Below are positions 17,049-25,452 of a stretch of DNA of 45,022 bases, one piece after another. Position 1 is the stretch's first letter, and each line of letters starts with the position of its first letter. The DNA comes from Syntrophomonas sp. (GTDB lineage Bacteria; Bacillota; Syntrophomonadia; Syntrophomonadales; Syntrophomonadaceae). The stretch lies in the NCBI GenBank assembly GCA_016841875.1, contig JAENYG010000003.1, positions 166,061 to 211,082 on the forward strand. The letters run 5' to 3'. Position numbers and translations under genes: made by a program. The notes under the pieces were generated by a model. That model did no database searches. It was not told the DNA's origin and saw only the letters and a program-made list of their open reading frames with translations.

Positions 17049-18538
17049 CTAAATTGATTTTGCCAGCTGAATAAGGCGTTCCGCCATATTCGCCATTTCA
17101 GTTACCGAAGCCGTAACTTGCTGAGTGGCTGCAGCTTGTTCCTGGCTCTGTTTAACTGTATTTTCGGAAGCGGCAACAGCACCATACACTGTGCCATCAA
17201 TTTTCTCTATTAGTTGGCTAATCTCATCCGCTGTTTTTTTCGATTCGTCCGAGAGTTTCCGGATTTCTTCAGCAACCACTCCAAAACCGCGTCCATGCTC
17301 ACCCGCTCGGGCGGCTTCAATAGCAGCATTCAATCCCAACATTTTGGTCTGGTCAGCGACGCTTTTTGTAAAGCCTACAATCTCACTAATACTGGCTGCA
17401 TTTTTTCGTACTTCCTGGATTAATTCCGCCAACTTACTTTCGGTAATATTGATCTCTCCAGCGGAAGCTGCAATTTCCTGCATTACACTGGCTACTTCAG
17501 AAGTACTGGCATTTAGCTTGTTAGCCATCTCTAGCAAGTCGCGGGCCAGGTTCCGAGGAACCGTAATGCCAAAAGTACCAACCAGGTCACCGGTCTCATC
17601 ATCATAAAGCGGAATGCCAAACATGCGTATATTACCGTATTTCTTGGTACTTAAGTCTTGCTGGATCTTTCTACGAGCTTTGATAGTTTGAGATCCGGTG
17701 TCACCATCAACAAGAGGTGTCCCTACTTGAAAGTCCTTTAAATCAAATTTCTCTGACCCCATCCTGTTAACTATCTTTTCAAGATCGGTAACCCCAACCC
17801 AAGCCCCTTCTGGTTGAGAATCAATAATGATAGGGGCAAAAACATCGAAAGCGTCTTCAACAGGGTGAAGTTTGGGGGTATAGACACCATAAGTACCTAC
17901 CACTGGTTTGCTTTCGTCATCATCTTCGAAGAGAGGCATTACCCAAAGGTGTAGTAATACTCCGTAAACATTTCTTTGCACAAGTTCCGAGATTTCCTGA
18001 CGAGTTTTTATACAGCGCTCGATTGTTCCTCCCTGAACCAGACGCTCTCCGTCTCGGATGCCAGCTACATCGAGATTATGAGATCTTACAGAATCATATC
18101 GCTCCGTGTCTGTTGTAAAGTAAATAACCCCATCTTTTCCATAAGTCTTGGTTATTAATGGGGCTGATGTTTGAAAAGCAATTTTTTTTTCCACGAGTTT
18201 GTTTTAAAATTTTCTCGTGACCCTCTACAAAAGTCATCATCATATTAGCCATATGGGAATCCATTACTGTAACAATTGATGGTTTCATATTAACTGCTTG
18301 TTCACGAACCCGTTCACTTCCAGTAGCCTCAATAACTATTTCCAAACCAGGTTGTTGTATCATTACCTGAAGATTGAAGATCATTAAATACTGGAACCCC
18401 TAATTCCTTGGCTAACTTTATCCCAGGTGCTTCATAGTTAACATCACAAATACCTAGTATCTTGAATTCTTTAATACCACTGAACGCTCTTAAGATCGTT
18501 GTTCCCCCGTTACCACCGCCAATAATCGCAATATTCAT
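17049..18538 (-). pseudogene. Rossmann-PAS-MCP soluble chemoreceptor, two frameshifts
   Basis: Three minus-strand frames join into one ~496-residue protein. The first (from 18538, after GGGAGTGAT) encodes an NAD-binding Rossmann start (MNIAIIGGGNGGTTILRAF, then ILGICDVN). The second (from ~18375) continues LEIVIEATGSERVREQ to HEKILKQTRGK. The third (to 17049) has a PAS-like sensor region and a full MCP signalling domain (GLNAAIEAARAGEHGRGFGVVAEEIRKL). A single missing base near 18375 and a one-base change in an A9 run (18190-18182) separate the frames. No transmembrane segment is present, so it would be a cytoplasmic receptor for CheA/CheW. The frameshifts may be real decay, slippage-based switching, or sequencing error. 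Confidence 0.75.
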
Positions 18539-18690
18539 TTAATATCACTCCCATTAATCGCAATTTATCTGCATGCAGCAAATTTCTTAATGGCTTTTCT
18601 CTTCATTGAGAAACTTGCCTTTTAAACAAAACCCTTGGATTCTCTAACCTCCTTTCAAATTGGTCCTCAGTTTTATCTTTAAATAGTAAA

Positions 18691-18714
18691 AGAGCTCCCA
18701 CAAAATGGAGCTCT
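18691..18714 (-). terminator. Hairpin with T-tail in the chemoreceptor leader
   Basis: AGAGCTCC and GGAGCTCT form a perfect 8-bp stem with an 8-nt loop; on the minus strand TTTT follows. It lies ~150 bp before the chemoreceptor start, so it could be an attenuator in its leader or simply a terminator for minus-strand transcription arriving from upstream. Confidence 0.45.
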
Positions 18715-18854
18715 ATAGCTCTCTTAGTTAAATTGTCTGAAAATAAGTGATGATAAGGGAAAGTATTACATTACAACAAAAATCAGGCAACACATACATT
18801 ATTTATTAATATCGGGAAAGTGGATTATTTTGATTAGTAAATACTTTCGACAAT

Positions 18855-19265
18855 ATGAAAAGTTCGCGTGATGAATTATTTCAATTTAATAGTAAGCAAA
18901 TCTATGATGAAGAAAGCTTAAACCGCCTTAATCCTCAACAAGGGGTCAGCTTCCTTCTCGTTCTGATCAAAGACCCCCTTGCTGTGCCCAAGGAATGGGA
19001 AACCACCAAACAACCTCGAATCATTATAGGCGAGTATGCTAACGGTGATTTTATCTTGATCGTGGTGGACGGACGCCAGTCAGATTGGAGTTCAGGTGTA
19101 ACCCTGGAGAGACTCCAAAACAAGCTTGCCGAGTTGGGAGTTAAGGAAGGATACAACCTGGATGGCGGTGGTTCGAGCACTATGGTTTTCAAAGGCAAAG
19201 TATTAAATCGTCCTTCTGATGGAAATGAGCGGGCATTTTCTAATAATATTGTAATACTACCATGA
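18855..19265 (+). pseudogene. Duplicated 3' fragment of the NAGPA-like gene
   Basis: From ~18899 the frame is a close copy of 2781-3150, differing by scattered substitutions and a small deletion (one short region, LIKDGQPQAVPKE versus LIKDPLAVPKE). It keeps RQSDWSSGVTLERLQNKLAE and the DGGGSSTMVF motif but lacks the signal anchor, coiled coil and first half of the domain. The homology continues ~45 bp past the stop into non-coding sequence (AGCTTTGATT), so DNA rather than mRNA was copied. The first 15 codons (MKSSRDELFQFNSKQ) are unrelated. No good ribosome site is seen, so it is most likely non-functional. Confidence 0.8.
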
Positions 19266-19392
19266 GAGACGTGAGGAAGATTTAAATTGAATCCCTGGCT
19301 GTAATTAATAGCTTTGATTTTAGGTTTGAACGCCTCGGCCATGAGTGGGCCTGAACATGACGGTCCTAATTCCTCCAGCAGGCATGGTATTA

Positions 19393-19429
19393 ACTCCCTT
19401 ACAATTTAATCTTGTAAGGGAGTATTTTT
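19393..19429 (+). terminator. Strong Rho-independent terminator
   Basis: ACTCCCTTACAA (19393-19404) and TTGTAAGGGAGT (19412-19423) are a perfect 12-bp inverted repeat with a 7-nt loop, followed by ATTTTT. It would end plus-strand transcription through the NAGPA fragment. The original gene at 3150 lacks it. Confidence 0.8.
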
Positions 19430-19493
19430 AACCGGTAATGACTGTGCGTGATAGGGGAAGGGGATATGCATTTTCTGGGCTTGATTGCTTTGT

Positions 19494-20444
19494 TCAATAG
19501 TACCGTGTACCAATATCCAAACCCCCGGGGCCTTCAACACCAGTAACGGTACCTAATTTAACGCCAAAAGTAGTGAACACGGCGACTTGTCCTTGACCGG
19601 AAATAAATAGTTTTTTTTCTTCATGATCAAGTGCTATCTGGTCTACGCCGTAGTATGATACGATATCGAGTCCATGGGCAAAGGAACGGGCCAGTGTCAA
19701 GTTGCCGGAAACCGGGTCGAAGTTGTAAATATCAACATTTACTAAACCTAGTGAAAACAAATATCTTCCGGCCCTGGTAATAACCATACTTTGTGGTTGG
19801 TTAGATGAGGGTACGGTGCTGATCAAACTAATGTTATCAGGAAATACTGTACTTAGTACGCTAATAGCATTAGAAGCATTAGATATGAAGGCAAATTCCC
19901 CATCAGGGCTAAAGTTAATGTTAATGGGATTGACTCCAGCAGGAAATTCCAATCCTGTATCTGTGAGGACGCCTTTATGATCAATATGAAAAACATGTAC
20001 CTGGTCATCATCATATTTTGCGGTTAATACTAGTCCGTTGCACTTCGGAGATATGGCAACAGCTTGAGCACTGGTGGGTATAGAAGAGATTATAGTATTC
20101 ATTTTTAGCGAATAGGACACAATGTCTTGATTGGAAGCGGATCCATCAACACTTAATGCAAATATATTACCCGGTGTTAGTTCAACGTCTTCAAGATAGG
20201 TATCTGCAGTTGCGGTGCGAACAATTCTTGGATGCCTAATGTCCCATAAGCATAGCTGATAGAATGTTTTGGTTAAAAAAGAGGAAACAACCGCTATATG
20301 ACCATCTCTGGTTAGAGCTACATCTATTACGTCTGCGTTTATTGGAATTTGTGTTATAACAGTTAGCGAATCAGTATTAAAAATACTGACCTTTCGGTTG
20401 GTATTTTCGGCAATAATGCCATAATTAAGTCTATTATTTGACAT
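19494..20444 (-). CDS. Beta-propeller protein (YncE/lactonase-like)
   Basis: The 316-residue protein starts after GGGAGGTTG. It consists of repeated ~40-residue blades typical of seven-bladed propellers: IDVALTRDGHIAVVS, AVAISPKCNGLVLTA, ININFSPDGEFAFIS, SMVITRAGRYLFSLG and IALDHEEKKLFISG. No signal peptide is found, unlike many YncE proteins, so it may be cytoplasmic. Function is unknown; the family includes lactonases and surface-binding proteins, but no catalytic set can be assigned. It appears to be a single-gene unit. Confidence 0.7.
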   Translation of the reverse strand: MSNNRLNYGIIAENTNRKVSIFNTDSLTVITQIPINADVIDVALTRDGHIAVVSSFLTKTFYQLCLWDIRHPRIVRTATADTYLEDVELTPGNIFALSVDGSASNQDIVSYSLKMNTIISSIPTSAQAVAISPKCNGLVLTAKYDDDQVHVFHIDHKGVLTDTGLEFPAGVNPININFSPDGEFAFISNASNAISVLSTVFPDNISLISTVPSSNQPQSMVITRAGRYLFSLGLVNVDIYNFDPVSGNLTLARSFAHGLDIVSYYGVDQIALDHEEKKLFISGQGQVAVFTTFGVKLGTVTGVEGPGGLDIGTRYY

Positions 20445-20729
20445 GATTTCAACCTCCCTTAATAAGCAGTGAAATTATAAAATAGGTCCTAAAACAATAT
20501 ATGTAGTTCACAGTCAAATGGTTAAATATGCCATAATGAAATTGTTCTCTTGGCTATAATGTATTATGCTAGACTATGGTACCAGTCACGGAGATGCGGG
20601 GAGGCACCTGCTAGGAGGGGCCCACGTGCACCTTAATATTACAGGGGGATTGAGCTGGCCAAACTGCTGATATTTAGTAACACGGCGGGCAGTGATGGTT
20701 TACATAATGTTACTGCCATCTCTCTTTTC

Positions 20730-20789
20730 GTGCGATATAATCTTATTTGCTATATATCGCACTATATGCTATAATCATCGTACGAGGTG
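20730..20789 (+). promoter_or_regulatory. Promoter and palindromic operator of Phd-Uma2 copy 1
   Basis: TTGCTA (20747-20752), a 17-bp spacer and TATAAT (20770-20775) form a good SigA promoter with a TGC extension. GTGCGATATA (20730-20739) and TATATCGCAC (20753-20762) are a perfect 10-bp inverted repeat across it, and TCGTACGA at ~20778-20785 is a second palindrome before the GAGGTG ribosome site. This suggests autorepression by the N-terminal Phd domain (inference). Confidence 0.65.
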
Positions 20790-20795
20790 ATTGAT

Positions 20796-21545
20796 ATGAA
20801 TGAAACCACAAAAGTTATTACCGCCACTGAGTTGAAGACCAATCTGGGTCAATACATCGACTATGTTATTGATGACCACGAGGTTGTTATTACCAAAAAC
20901 GGTAAAAAGGCCATAAGAATTACACCTTACATCACTGATATCGAACGATATTTTTTGGTCAAAGAAAACGCATTAGATTATCAATATGGCGGCAAGAAAG
21001 TATCATATGAAGAATTCATGGAGATTTACGAGAAAAGCGAGCTAAGAATGGAATATATCAACGGTGAAATAGTCCTTTTGGCTTCCCCCAGCACCTATCA
21101 TCAGGACATATCCGGGAATTTGCATATCCATCTGCGATCATATTTAAAAGGCAAGAATTGCAAGGTTTTCTACGCCCCTTTTGATGTTCATTTCTACAAA
21201 AAAGACCTTAAAACACCTGATGTAATGCAGCCCGATTTGCTTATAGCATGCGATTTGGAGAATAACGTTAATGAAAACGGCCGATACATGGGTACACCCA
21301 CGCTTTGCGTTGAAATTTTATCAAAAAGCACTCGTTCAAAGGATATGGTAGATAAGCTCAATACTTATATGTTATCCGGTGTGAGGGAATTCTGGATTGT
21401 CGATCCTTTTAAACATTCTGTTATGGTGTATGGCTTTAAGGACTTAGAAATTGACGAGTATACCACCTGTAAAATCGGGGATACGCTAACATCGTATTTT
21501 TTTGAGGGTTTAGAGATTCCGATAAGTGAAGTATTCGAGTTTTAA
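20796..21545 (+). CDS. Phd/YefM antitoxin-Uma2 nuclease fusion, copy 1
   Basis: I choose ATG 20796 (GAGGTG six bases before) over an in-frame GTG at 20787. The protein has 249 residues. Residues ~5-50 are a Phd/YefM-type DNA-binding domain (VITATELKTNLGQYIDYV, then VVITKNGKKAIRI). Residues ~70-245 are a Uma2 (DUF820) domain of the PD-(D/E)xK nuclease fold: Glu91 in NGEIVLL, Asp147 in QPDLLI, Glu173 in VEILS and Lys187 followed by YMLSGVREFWIVDP. All candidate catalytic residues are kept. Uma2 is presumed an endonuclease but its substrate is not established. A near-identical gene lies at 38620. The domain pairing suggests a self-regulated nuclease. Confidence 0.8.
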   Translation: MNETTKVITATELKTNLGQYIDYVIDDHEVVITKNGKKAIRITPYITDIERYFLVKENALDYQYGGKKVSYEEFMEIYEKSELRMEYINGEIVLLASPSTYHQDISGNLHIHLRSYLKGKNCKVFYAPFDVHFYKKDLKTPDVMQPDLLIACDLENNVNENGRYMGTPTLCVEILSKSTRSKDMVDKLNTYMLSGVREFWIVDPFKHSVMVYGFKDLEIDEYTTCKIGDTLTSYFFEGLEIPISEVFEF

Positions 21546-21792
21546 AAGCGGCTGAAGAGTTGATTTTTCATTAGTTTGTTACTGTTCATTCTTGCTCTCA
21601 TAATGCAAAAGAGTCAACCCCTCTTAATGAGGACAGCAGCTCTACATAGCGGTTTATTTCGCTGGGAATCGCCTGCTGGGGCTGCCGACCCCACGACTCC
21701 TTTTTCTAACGTAAACCTGTCTCGTATACAACCCAACAAATTACGATTATTTAATATGAAGCTCTGATATCGTTTAAGTACGGGAAGGAAGC

Positions 21793-21827
21793 GCAAAGAC
21801 GCCGGGCTTTTCTCCCGACGTCTTTGC
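21793..21827 (-). terminator. Hairpin after the sigma/anti-sigma operon
   Basis: GCAAAGACG (21793-21801) pairs with CGTCTTTGC (21819-21827), with an inner CGGG/CCCG stem. It sits 14 bp beyond the anti-sigma stop. The T-run is poor on both strands, so termination strength is uncertain. Confidence 0.55.
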
Positions 21828-21840
21828 CTGTTATCTTTGA

Positions 21841-22743
21841 TTATTTTATATACTCATTGCTCACTAAAATATCAGCGATGACTTCTGTGGGAACAGTGAA
21901 TTCCTGTATTCCCATACAACCGGGGCCGACTTCATATTCGTCAAAGGATATTACCAGTTTTCCTTCTGCACTGATATAGAAATTTTGCTCCGCCGAGATT
22001 TTATCAAAAGTCTCGATAGGTTCATCCTGACCTTCGATCGCAACCCAATAAATTTTTCCTTCATCTGCTTGCATCTGCTCTCTCATTTGTGACTTAATAT
22101 TCTCACTTATGATTTCTACATAGCTATCATCTTTAAACAAGCTGGGCAGAGTTATCAAAAGCTCATTTTCTTTGTCTATGGTATCATATTTAAGCTTTTC
22201 TGCACCCGAGGCTTTGATAATTACAGTATAGCGCCCTATGGACAAAAGCTTATCCGTATCGGTCTTTACGATATAGCCGCTGTCTACCGCGAAATTGCCG
22301 GCTCCGTTTTTCTTCATATCTTCCATTTCCAGCATAAATTCTTCATATAGTTTTTTGTTTTCCGCCAGATATTTTTCATTCAAGCTATTCTCCAGGTCTT
22401 TATCTTCCAAACCTTGAATGGAAGGGACCTTGATATCTGCCTTGAAATGATCTTCATTTACAGTATATTCCCTAAAAGTCAGCACTTTCACCATGCCGCC
22501 TATAACCGGCACTTTGGACAGGGTGGAAGCAAAGGCGGTGCTGCTGTTGATCCCTGTTATAAGCAGGGCTATGGACACAGCTATTGAAGCCGCAGCTGTA
22601 CTTACCTTTCTAATAAACTTTTTCCTTTCCATTTCATATATCTTCCGCTCTTTTAAAGCTTTATTCACTAAAAAACCTAATTCATCCGGAATAGGAGTTT
22701 CCAGATACTCCTTTTTAAGATCCTCTAAACCTGTATGCTTCAT
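21841..22743 (-). CDS. rsiV: Anti-sigma factor of RsiV type
   Basis: The 300-residue protein has a ~45-residue cytoplasmic N-terminus for sigma binding, one membrane helix (about residues 48-66, STAAASIAVSIALLITGI) and a large external part with DUF4163/DUF3298-like features (ADIKVPSIQGLEDKDLENSLN, then FYISAEGKLVISFDEYEVGPG). In Bacillus and Clostridioides RsiV binds lysozyme and is then cleaved by signal peptidase and a site-2 protease to free SigV. The gene begins one base after the sigma stop, so the pair is co-transcribed. The symbol is by family resemblance; the inducing signal here is unproven. Confidence 0.75.
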   Translation of the reverse strand: MKHTGLEDLKKEYLETPIPDELGFLVNKALKERKIYEMERKKFIRKVSTAAASIAVSIALLITGINSSTAFASTLSKVPVIGGMVKVLTFREYTVNEDHFKADIKVPSIQGLEDKDLENSLNEKYLAENKKLYEEFMLEMEDMKKNGAGNFAVDSGYIVKTDTDKLLSIGRYTVIIKASGAEKLKYDTIDKENELLITLPSLFKDDSYVEIISENIKSQMREQMQADEGKIYWVAIEGQDEPIETFDKISAEQNFYISAEGKLVISFDEYEVGPGCMGIQEFTVPTEVIADILVSNEYIK

Positions 22744-22744
22744 A

Positions 22745-23242
22745 TTAAACCTCCTCGAAAGCGCTTAGCTTTATGCGCAGTTTTTCCAGGGCCTTGTATA
22801 AACGGGTTTTTACTGTATTAACATTCACACTAAGAACTTCGGCAATTTCATCAATTTTCAAGTCTTCAAAATACCTTAATATTACTACACTGCGGTACAT
22901 ATCCGGTAAATTGTCCAATGCCTTTTGCAGGTCAAAGTTTTCATATTCGTCAACCGTAGCCAAGTTCAAATTTGCCAGAGCATCCTCATCTACAATAGCC
23001 AGCCGCTTTCGCTTGCGCAAAAAATCCAGGGAAGTATTAACGACGATCCGGTAAAACCAGGTTTTTATATACTCGGGTTTTTTCAGGGAACCCCTGCAGG
23101 CAATTGCTTTATACACAGATTCCTGGACAATATCCAGAGCATCATCCGCGTTTCTGACATAACTGTACGCCAATCTATAGTGATTTTCCTTGTATTTAAC
23201 CGCGTATTCTGCAATTTGTTCTTCCAAGTAACTTTTACTCAT
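22745..23242 (-). CDS. sigV: ECF sigma factor of SigV type
   Basis: I place the start at ATG 23242; a TTG at 23251 is better spaced from GAGGAG and is the alternative. The protein is ~165 residues with sigma region 2 (LAYSYVRNADDALDIVQES, then TWFYRIVVNTSLDFLRK) and region 4 (SVVILRYFEDLKIDEIAEVL, then VNTVKTRLYKALEKL). There are no N- or C-terminal extensions. It directs RNA polymerase to cell-envelope stress promoters when released by the co-encoded anti-sigma factor. AGATACGTATCT at 23273-23284 upstream is a perfect palindrome that might be a regulatory site. Confidence 0.85.
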   Translation of the reverse strand: MSKSYLEEQIAEYAVKYKENHYRLAYSYVRNADDALDIVQESVYKAIACRGSLKKPEYIKTWFYRIVVNTSLDFLRKRKRLAIVDEDALANLNLATVDEYENFDLQKALDNLPDMYRSVVILRYFEDLKIDEIAEVLSVNVNTVKTRLYKALEKLRIKLSAFEEV

Positions 23243-23392
23243 TAACGCCAAACCTGCTCCTCTCTCTTGTTTAGATACGTATCTTAATCACTTGACATTT
23301 TATAGACGCCTGTACTTTATAAAAAGTTTGTTGATAAGGCAAAATAAGTTTCGCAAATCAATGTGCCGCTTCCTCGAAAACACGAAACCCAG

Positions 23393-23443
23393 CTAGCCAC
23401 AACCCCGCTGGCAATCAATACTGAAATGACAATAAAAGCATGG
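23393..23443 (+). pseudogene. Relic of a chitobiase-type domain
   Basis: The stretch AGCCACAACCCCGCTGGCAA to ACAATAAAAGC parallels 235-285 in the first gene of the window (AGCCACAACACCCTTGGTAA to ACAGTAAAAGC). In protein terms ATTPLAINTEMTIKA corresponds to ATTPLVINAEITVKA. It is only ~50 bp and is isolated, so it is a scrap of a surface-protein gene of that family. Confidence 0.6.
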
Positions 23444-23521
23444 CGGAGATTAAGTAGGTCTTTGTATAAATACATGGCTTTGGCATAGATTTAATTAAAT
23501 AAATGCTAAAGCGGTGAATCC

Positions 23522-25048
23522 TTGAAAAGAGTAAAGGTAATATTTATAAATCTGCTGATTCTGACCATTACCTCATTTATTTTACGCACGGTTAACATAT
23601 CGTTTCAGGTATACCTGGCCAATAAACTTGGCCAGGAGGGCATGGGGCTTTTCCAATTAATCACCGCTATTTACTTTTTGGCTATAGTCTTCTCAACCTC
23701 GGGCATTAAATTCGCCACCACCCGCCTGGTCGCTGAGGAAATGGGAACCGGAAGACCGGCCGGAGCAAACCAGGCTGTACGTAATTGCCTGGCTTTTGGT
23801 ATGATATTCAGCGTAGCGACAATGGCAATAATAATCCTTAACGCGGAATATATCGGGAACCGCTGGCTCAATGAGCCGCGAACCATATTATCGCTGCGGA
23901 TATTTGCCTTAAGCCTGCCCTGTATCTCATTGTCATCCGTTTTAACCGGATATTTTATTGCTGTGCGTAAAGTTATCAAGTCAGTGGCGGTACAGTATTT
24001 GGAACAGCTGATAAAAATAGCTGCGACAATACTGTTTCTTGGCATATTTATATCCAAAGGGCTTGAATATGCCTGCGCGGCTGTAGCTGCAGGAGGCTGC
24101 ACCGGCGAGCTTTGCTCATTCCTGCTTCTGTATTTACTTTATAAAACTGACCGGCAGGGAGTAAGTAAAAGCCGCGAAGCCGGACCCAATTTAATATCAC
24201 GCATGCTCCGTATAGCCATGCCCGTAGCATTCAGCGCCTATACTATGTCTATTGTAAGAACCATTCAACAATTATTAATACCCTACGGACTTAAAAAGAG
24301 CGGTGAGTCAAGCAAGGAAGCCATTTCCACCTTCGGCGTAATCCAGGGCATGACCATGCCCATAATAATGTTCCCCGCAGTGCTGCTTGAAGCGATTTCC
24401 GAACTAATCGTCCCGGAATTGGCTGAATGCCGGGCAGGGAACAGTTACAATCGGATGAACTATATAATAGCCCGTGTTTTCAACCTGGGAGTTATCTTGT
24501 CCATAGGGGTGGCGTGGTTGTTCTGGCGCTATTCCAAAGAACTGGGAATGACCATTTATAATAATTCGGAAGCCGCCTATTTCATTATGATGCTGGCCCC
24601 TCTGATTCCAATTATGTACCTTGATAATATCGTGGATAATATGCTGAAAGGCATAGACGAACAGGTGAGTTCAATGAAATATAATATGTTCACATCATTA
24701 ATTAATATTATTATGACATATTTACTGCTCCCCAGATATGCCATAATCGGGTATCTTATAACGACTTATATCACCAGGATACTGAATTTTGCCTTGAGTC
24801 TAAACCGGCTGGTAAGAGTGACCAGACTGGAAATTGACTGGCACAGAATAGTCAAATCGGTGTTCTGTATAATCGGAGCCATTGGTATTGCGGTTCTGTT
24901 GGAAGATATAAACCTGGTAAATCCCACTTTGATTTATTTACACCTCATATTAACCGCTGCTATCTATATATTCCTTCTGCGTGTGTTCTCCTGCATAACC
25001 CATGATGATATATTATGGGTCAAATCCTTGTTTTCAAAAACAACTTAG
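23522..25048 (+). CDS. SpoVB-like oligosaccharide/lipid flippase (MOP superfamily)
   Basis: The 508-residue protein starts with TTG (GCGGTG upstream). It has about 12-14 hydrophobic segments. The N-terminus (INLLILTITSFILRTVNISF, then YLANKLGQEGMGLFQL) is diagnostic of the stage V sporulation protein B/polysaccharide biosynthesis group of the MOP exporters. SpoVB-type proteins move lipid-linked precursors, for example in spore cortex or polysaccharide assembly. The exact substrate cannot be inferred. It stands alone, without glycosyltransferases. Several SpoVB paralogues usually exist in Clostridia, so I give no symbol. Confidence 0.8.
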   Translation: MKRVKVIFINLLILTITSFILRTVNISFQVYLANKLGQEGMGLFQLITAIYFLAIVFSTSGIKFATTRLVAEEMGTGRPAGANQAVRNCLAFGMIFSVATMAIIILNAEYIGNRWLNEPRTILSLRIFALSLPCISLSSVLTGYFIAVRKVIKSVAVQYLEQLIKIAATILFLGIFISKGLEYACAAVAAGGCTGELCSFLLLYLLYKTDRQGVSKSREAGPNLISRMLRIAMPVAFSAYTMSIVRTIQQLLIPYGLKKSGESSKEAISTFGVIQGMTMPIIMFPAVLLEAISELIVPELAECRAGNSYNRMNYIIARVFNLGVILSIGVAWLFWRYSKELGMTIYNNSEAAYFIMMLAPLIPIMYLDNIVDNMLKGIDEQVSSMKYNMFTSLINIIMTYLLLPRYAIIGYLITTYITRILNFALSLNRLVRVTRLEIDWHRIVKSVFCIIGAIGIAVLLEDINLVNPTLIYLHLILTAAIYIFLLRVFSCITHDDILWVKSLFSKTT

Positions 25049-25452
25049 AGGGGATAAAAGCAGCGTGCGATATGATCTATTGTCGAAATTATTTGTAATT
25101 TGGTGTTAATTAAATGTAGGGTAACCTGCTCAATTCGTCGAATTTCTTGGAAATAGTACATTTCCAGATATATGCATAATTTGGATCAAGAATTTGCCGA
25201 TAGGCTAGATTGTCGCCATTATAAGCCATTATAATGCTGCAGGCCGACACTGGCGAGTTGTCCTTCTTGTAATTCCGAGAAAGGCAAAACAAACTATAAT
25301 GTCTAAAATGCGAAGGTGAATTGTCAATAATTATCAGGTATTAGATTGCTAAACTGACATCCTGGATGTTGAAAAATGGTGAGTAGGCAAGTAGCGTTGC
25401 CCTATAATTTATGAGTACCTTTGGAAATTTTAATAGATAGGAGAGTAGGCGT
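25049..25452. other. Gene-poor stretch
   Basis: No recognisable gene. A 60-codon minus-strand frame at 25110-25292 (VSACSIIMAYNGDNLAYRQI) reads like a protein fragment but has no ribosome site and no recognised family. The last ~15 bases hold AGGAGAG, the ribosome site of the next gene. Confidence 0.4.

Noticed and set aside
18600-18720. Leader before the chemoreceptor considered as a T-box or other riboswitch
   Set aside because: Only one hairpin is evident; no T-box sequence or other conserved aptamer core was seen.
25110-25292. Minus-strand 60-codon frame before the HEPN-like gene
   Set aside because: Protein-like but without a start signal or known family; not enough to call a gene.
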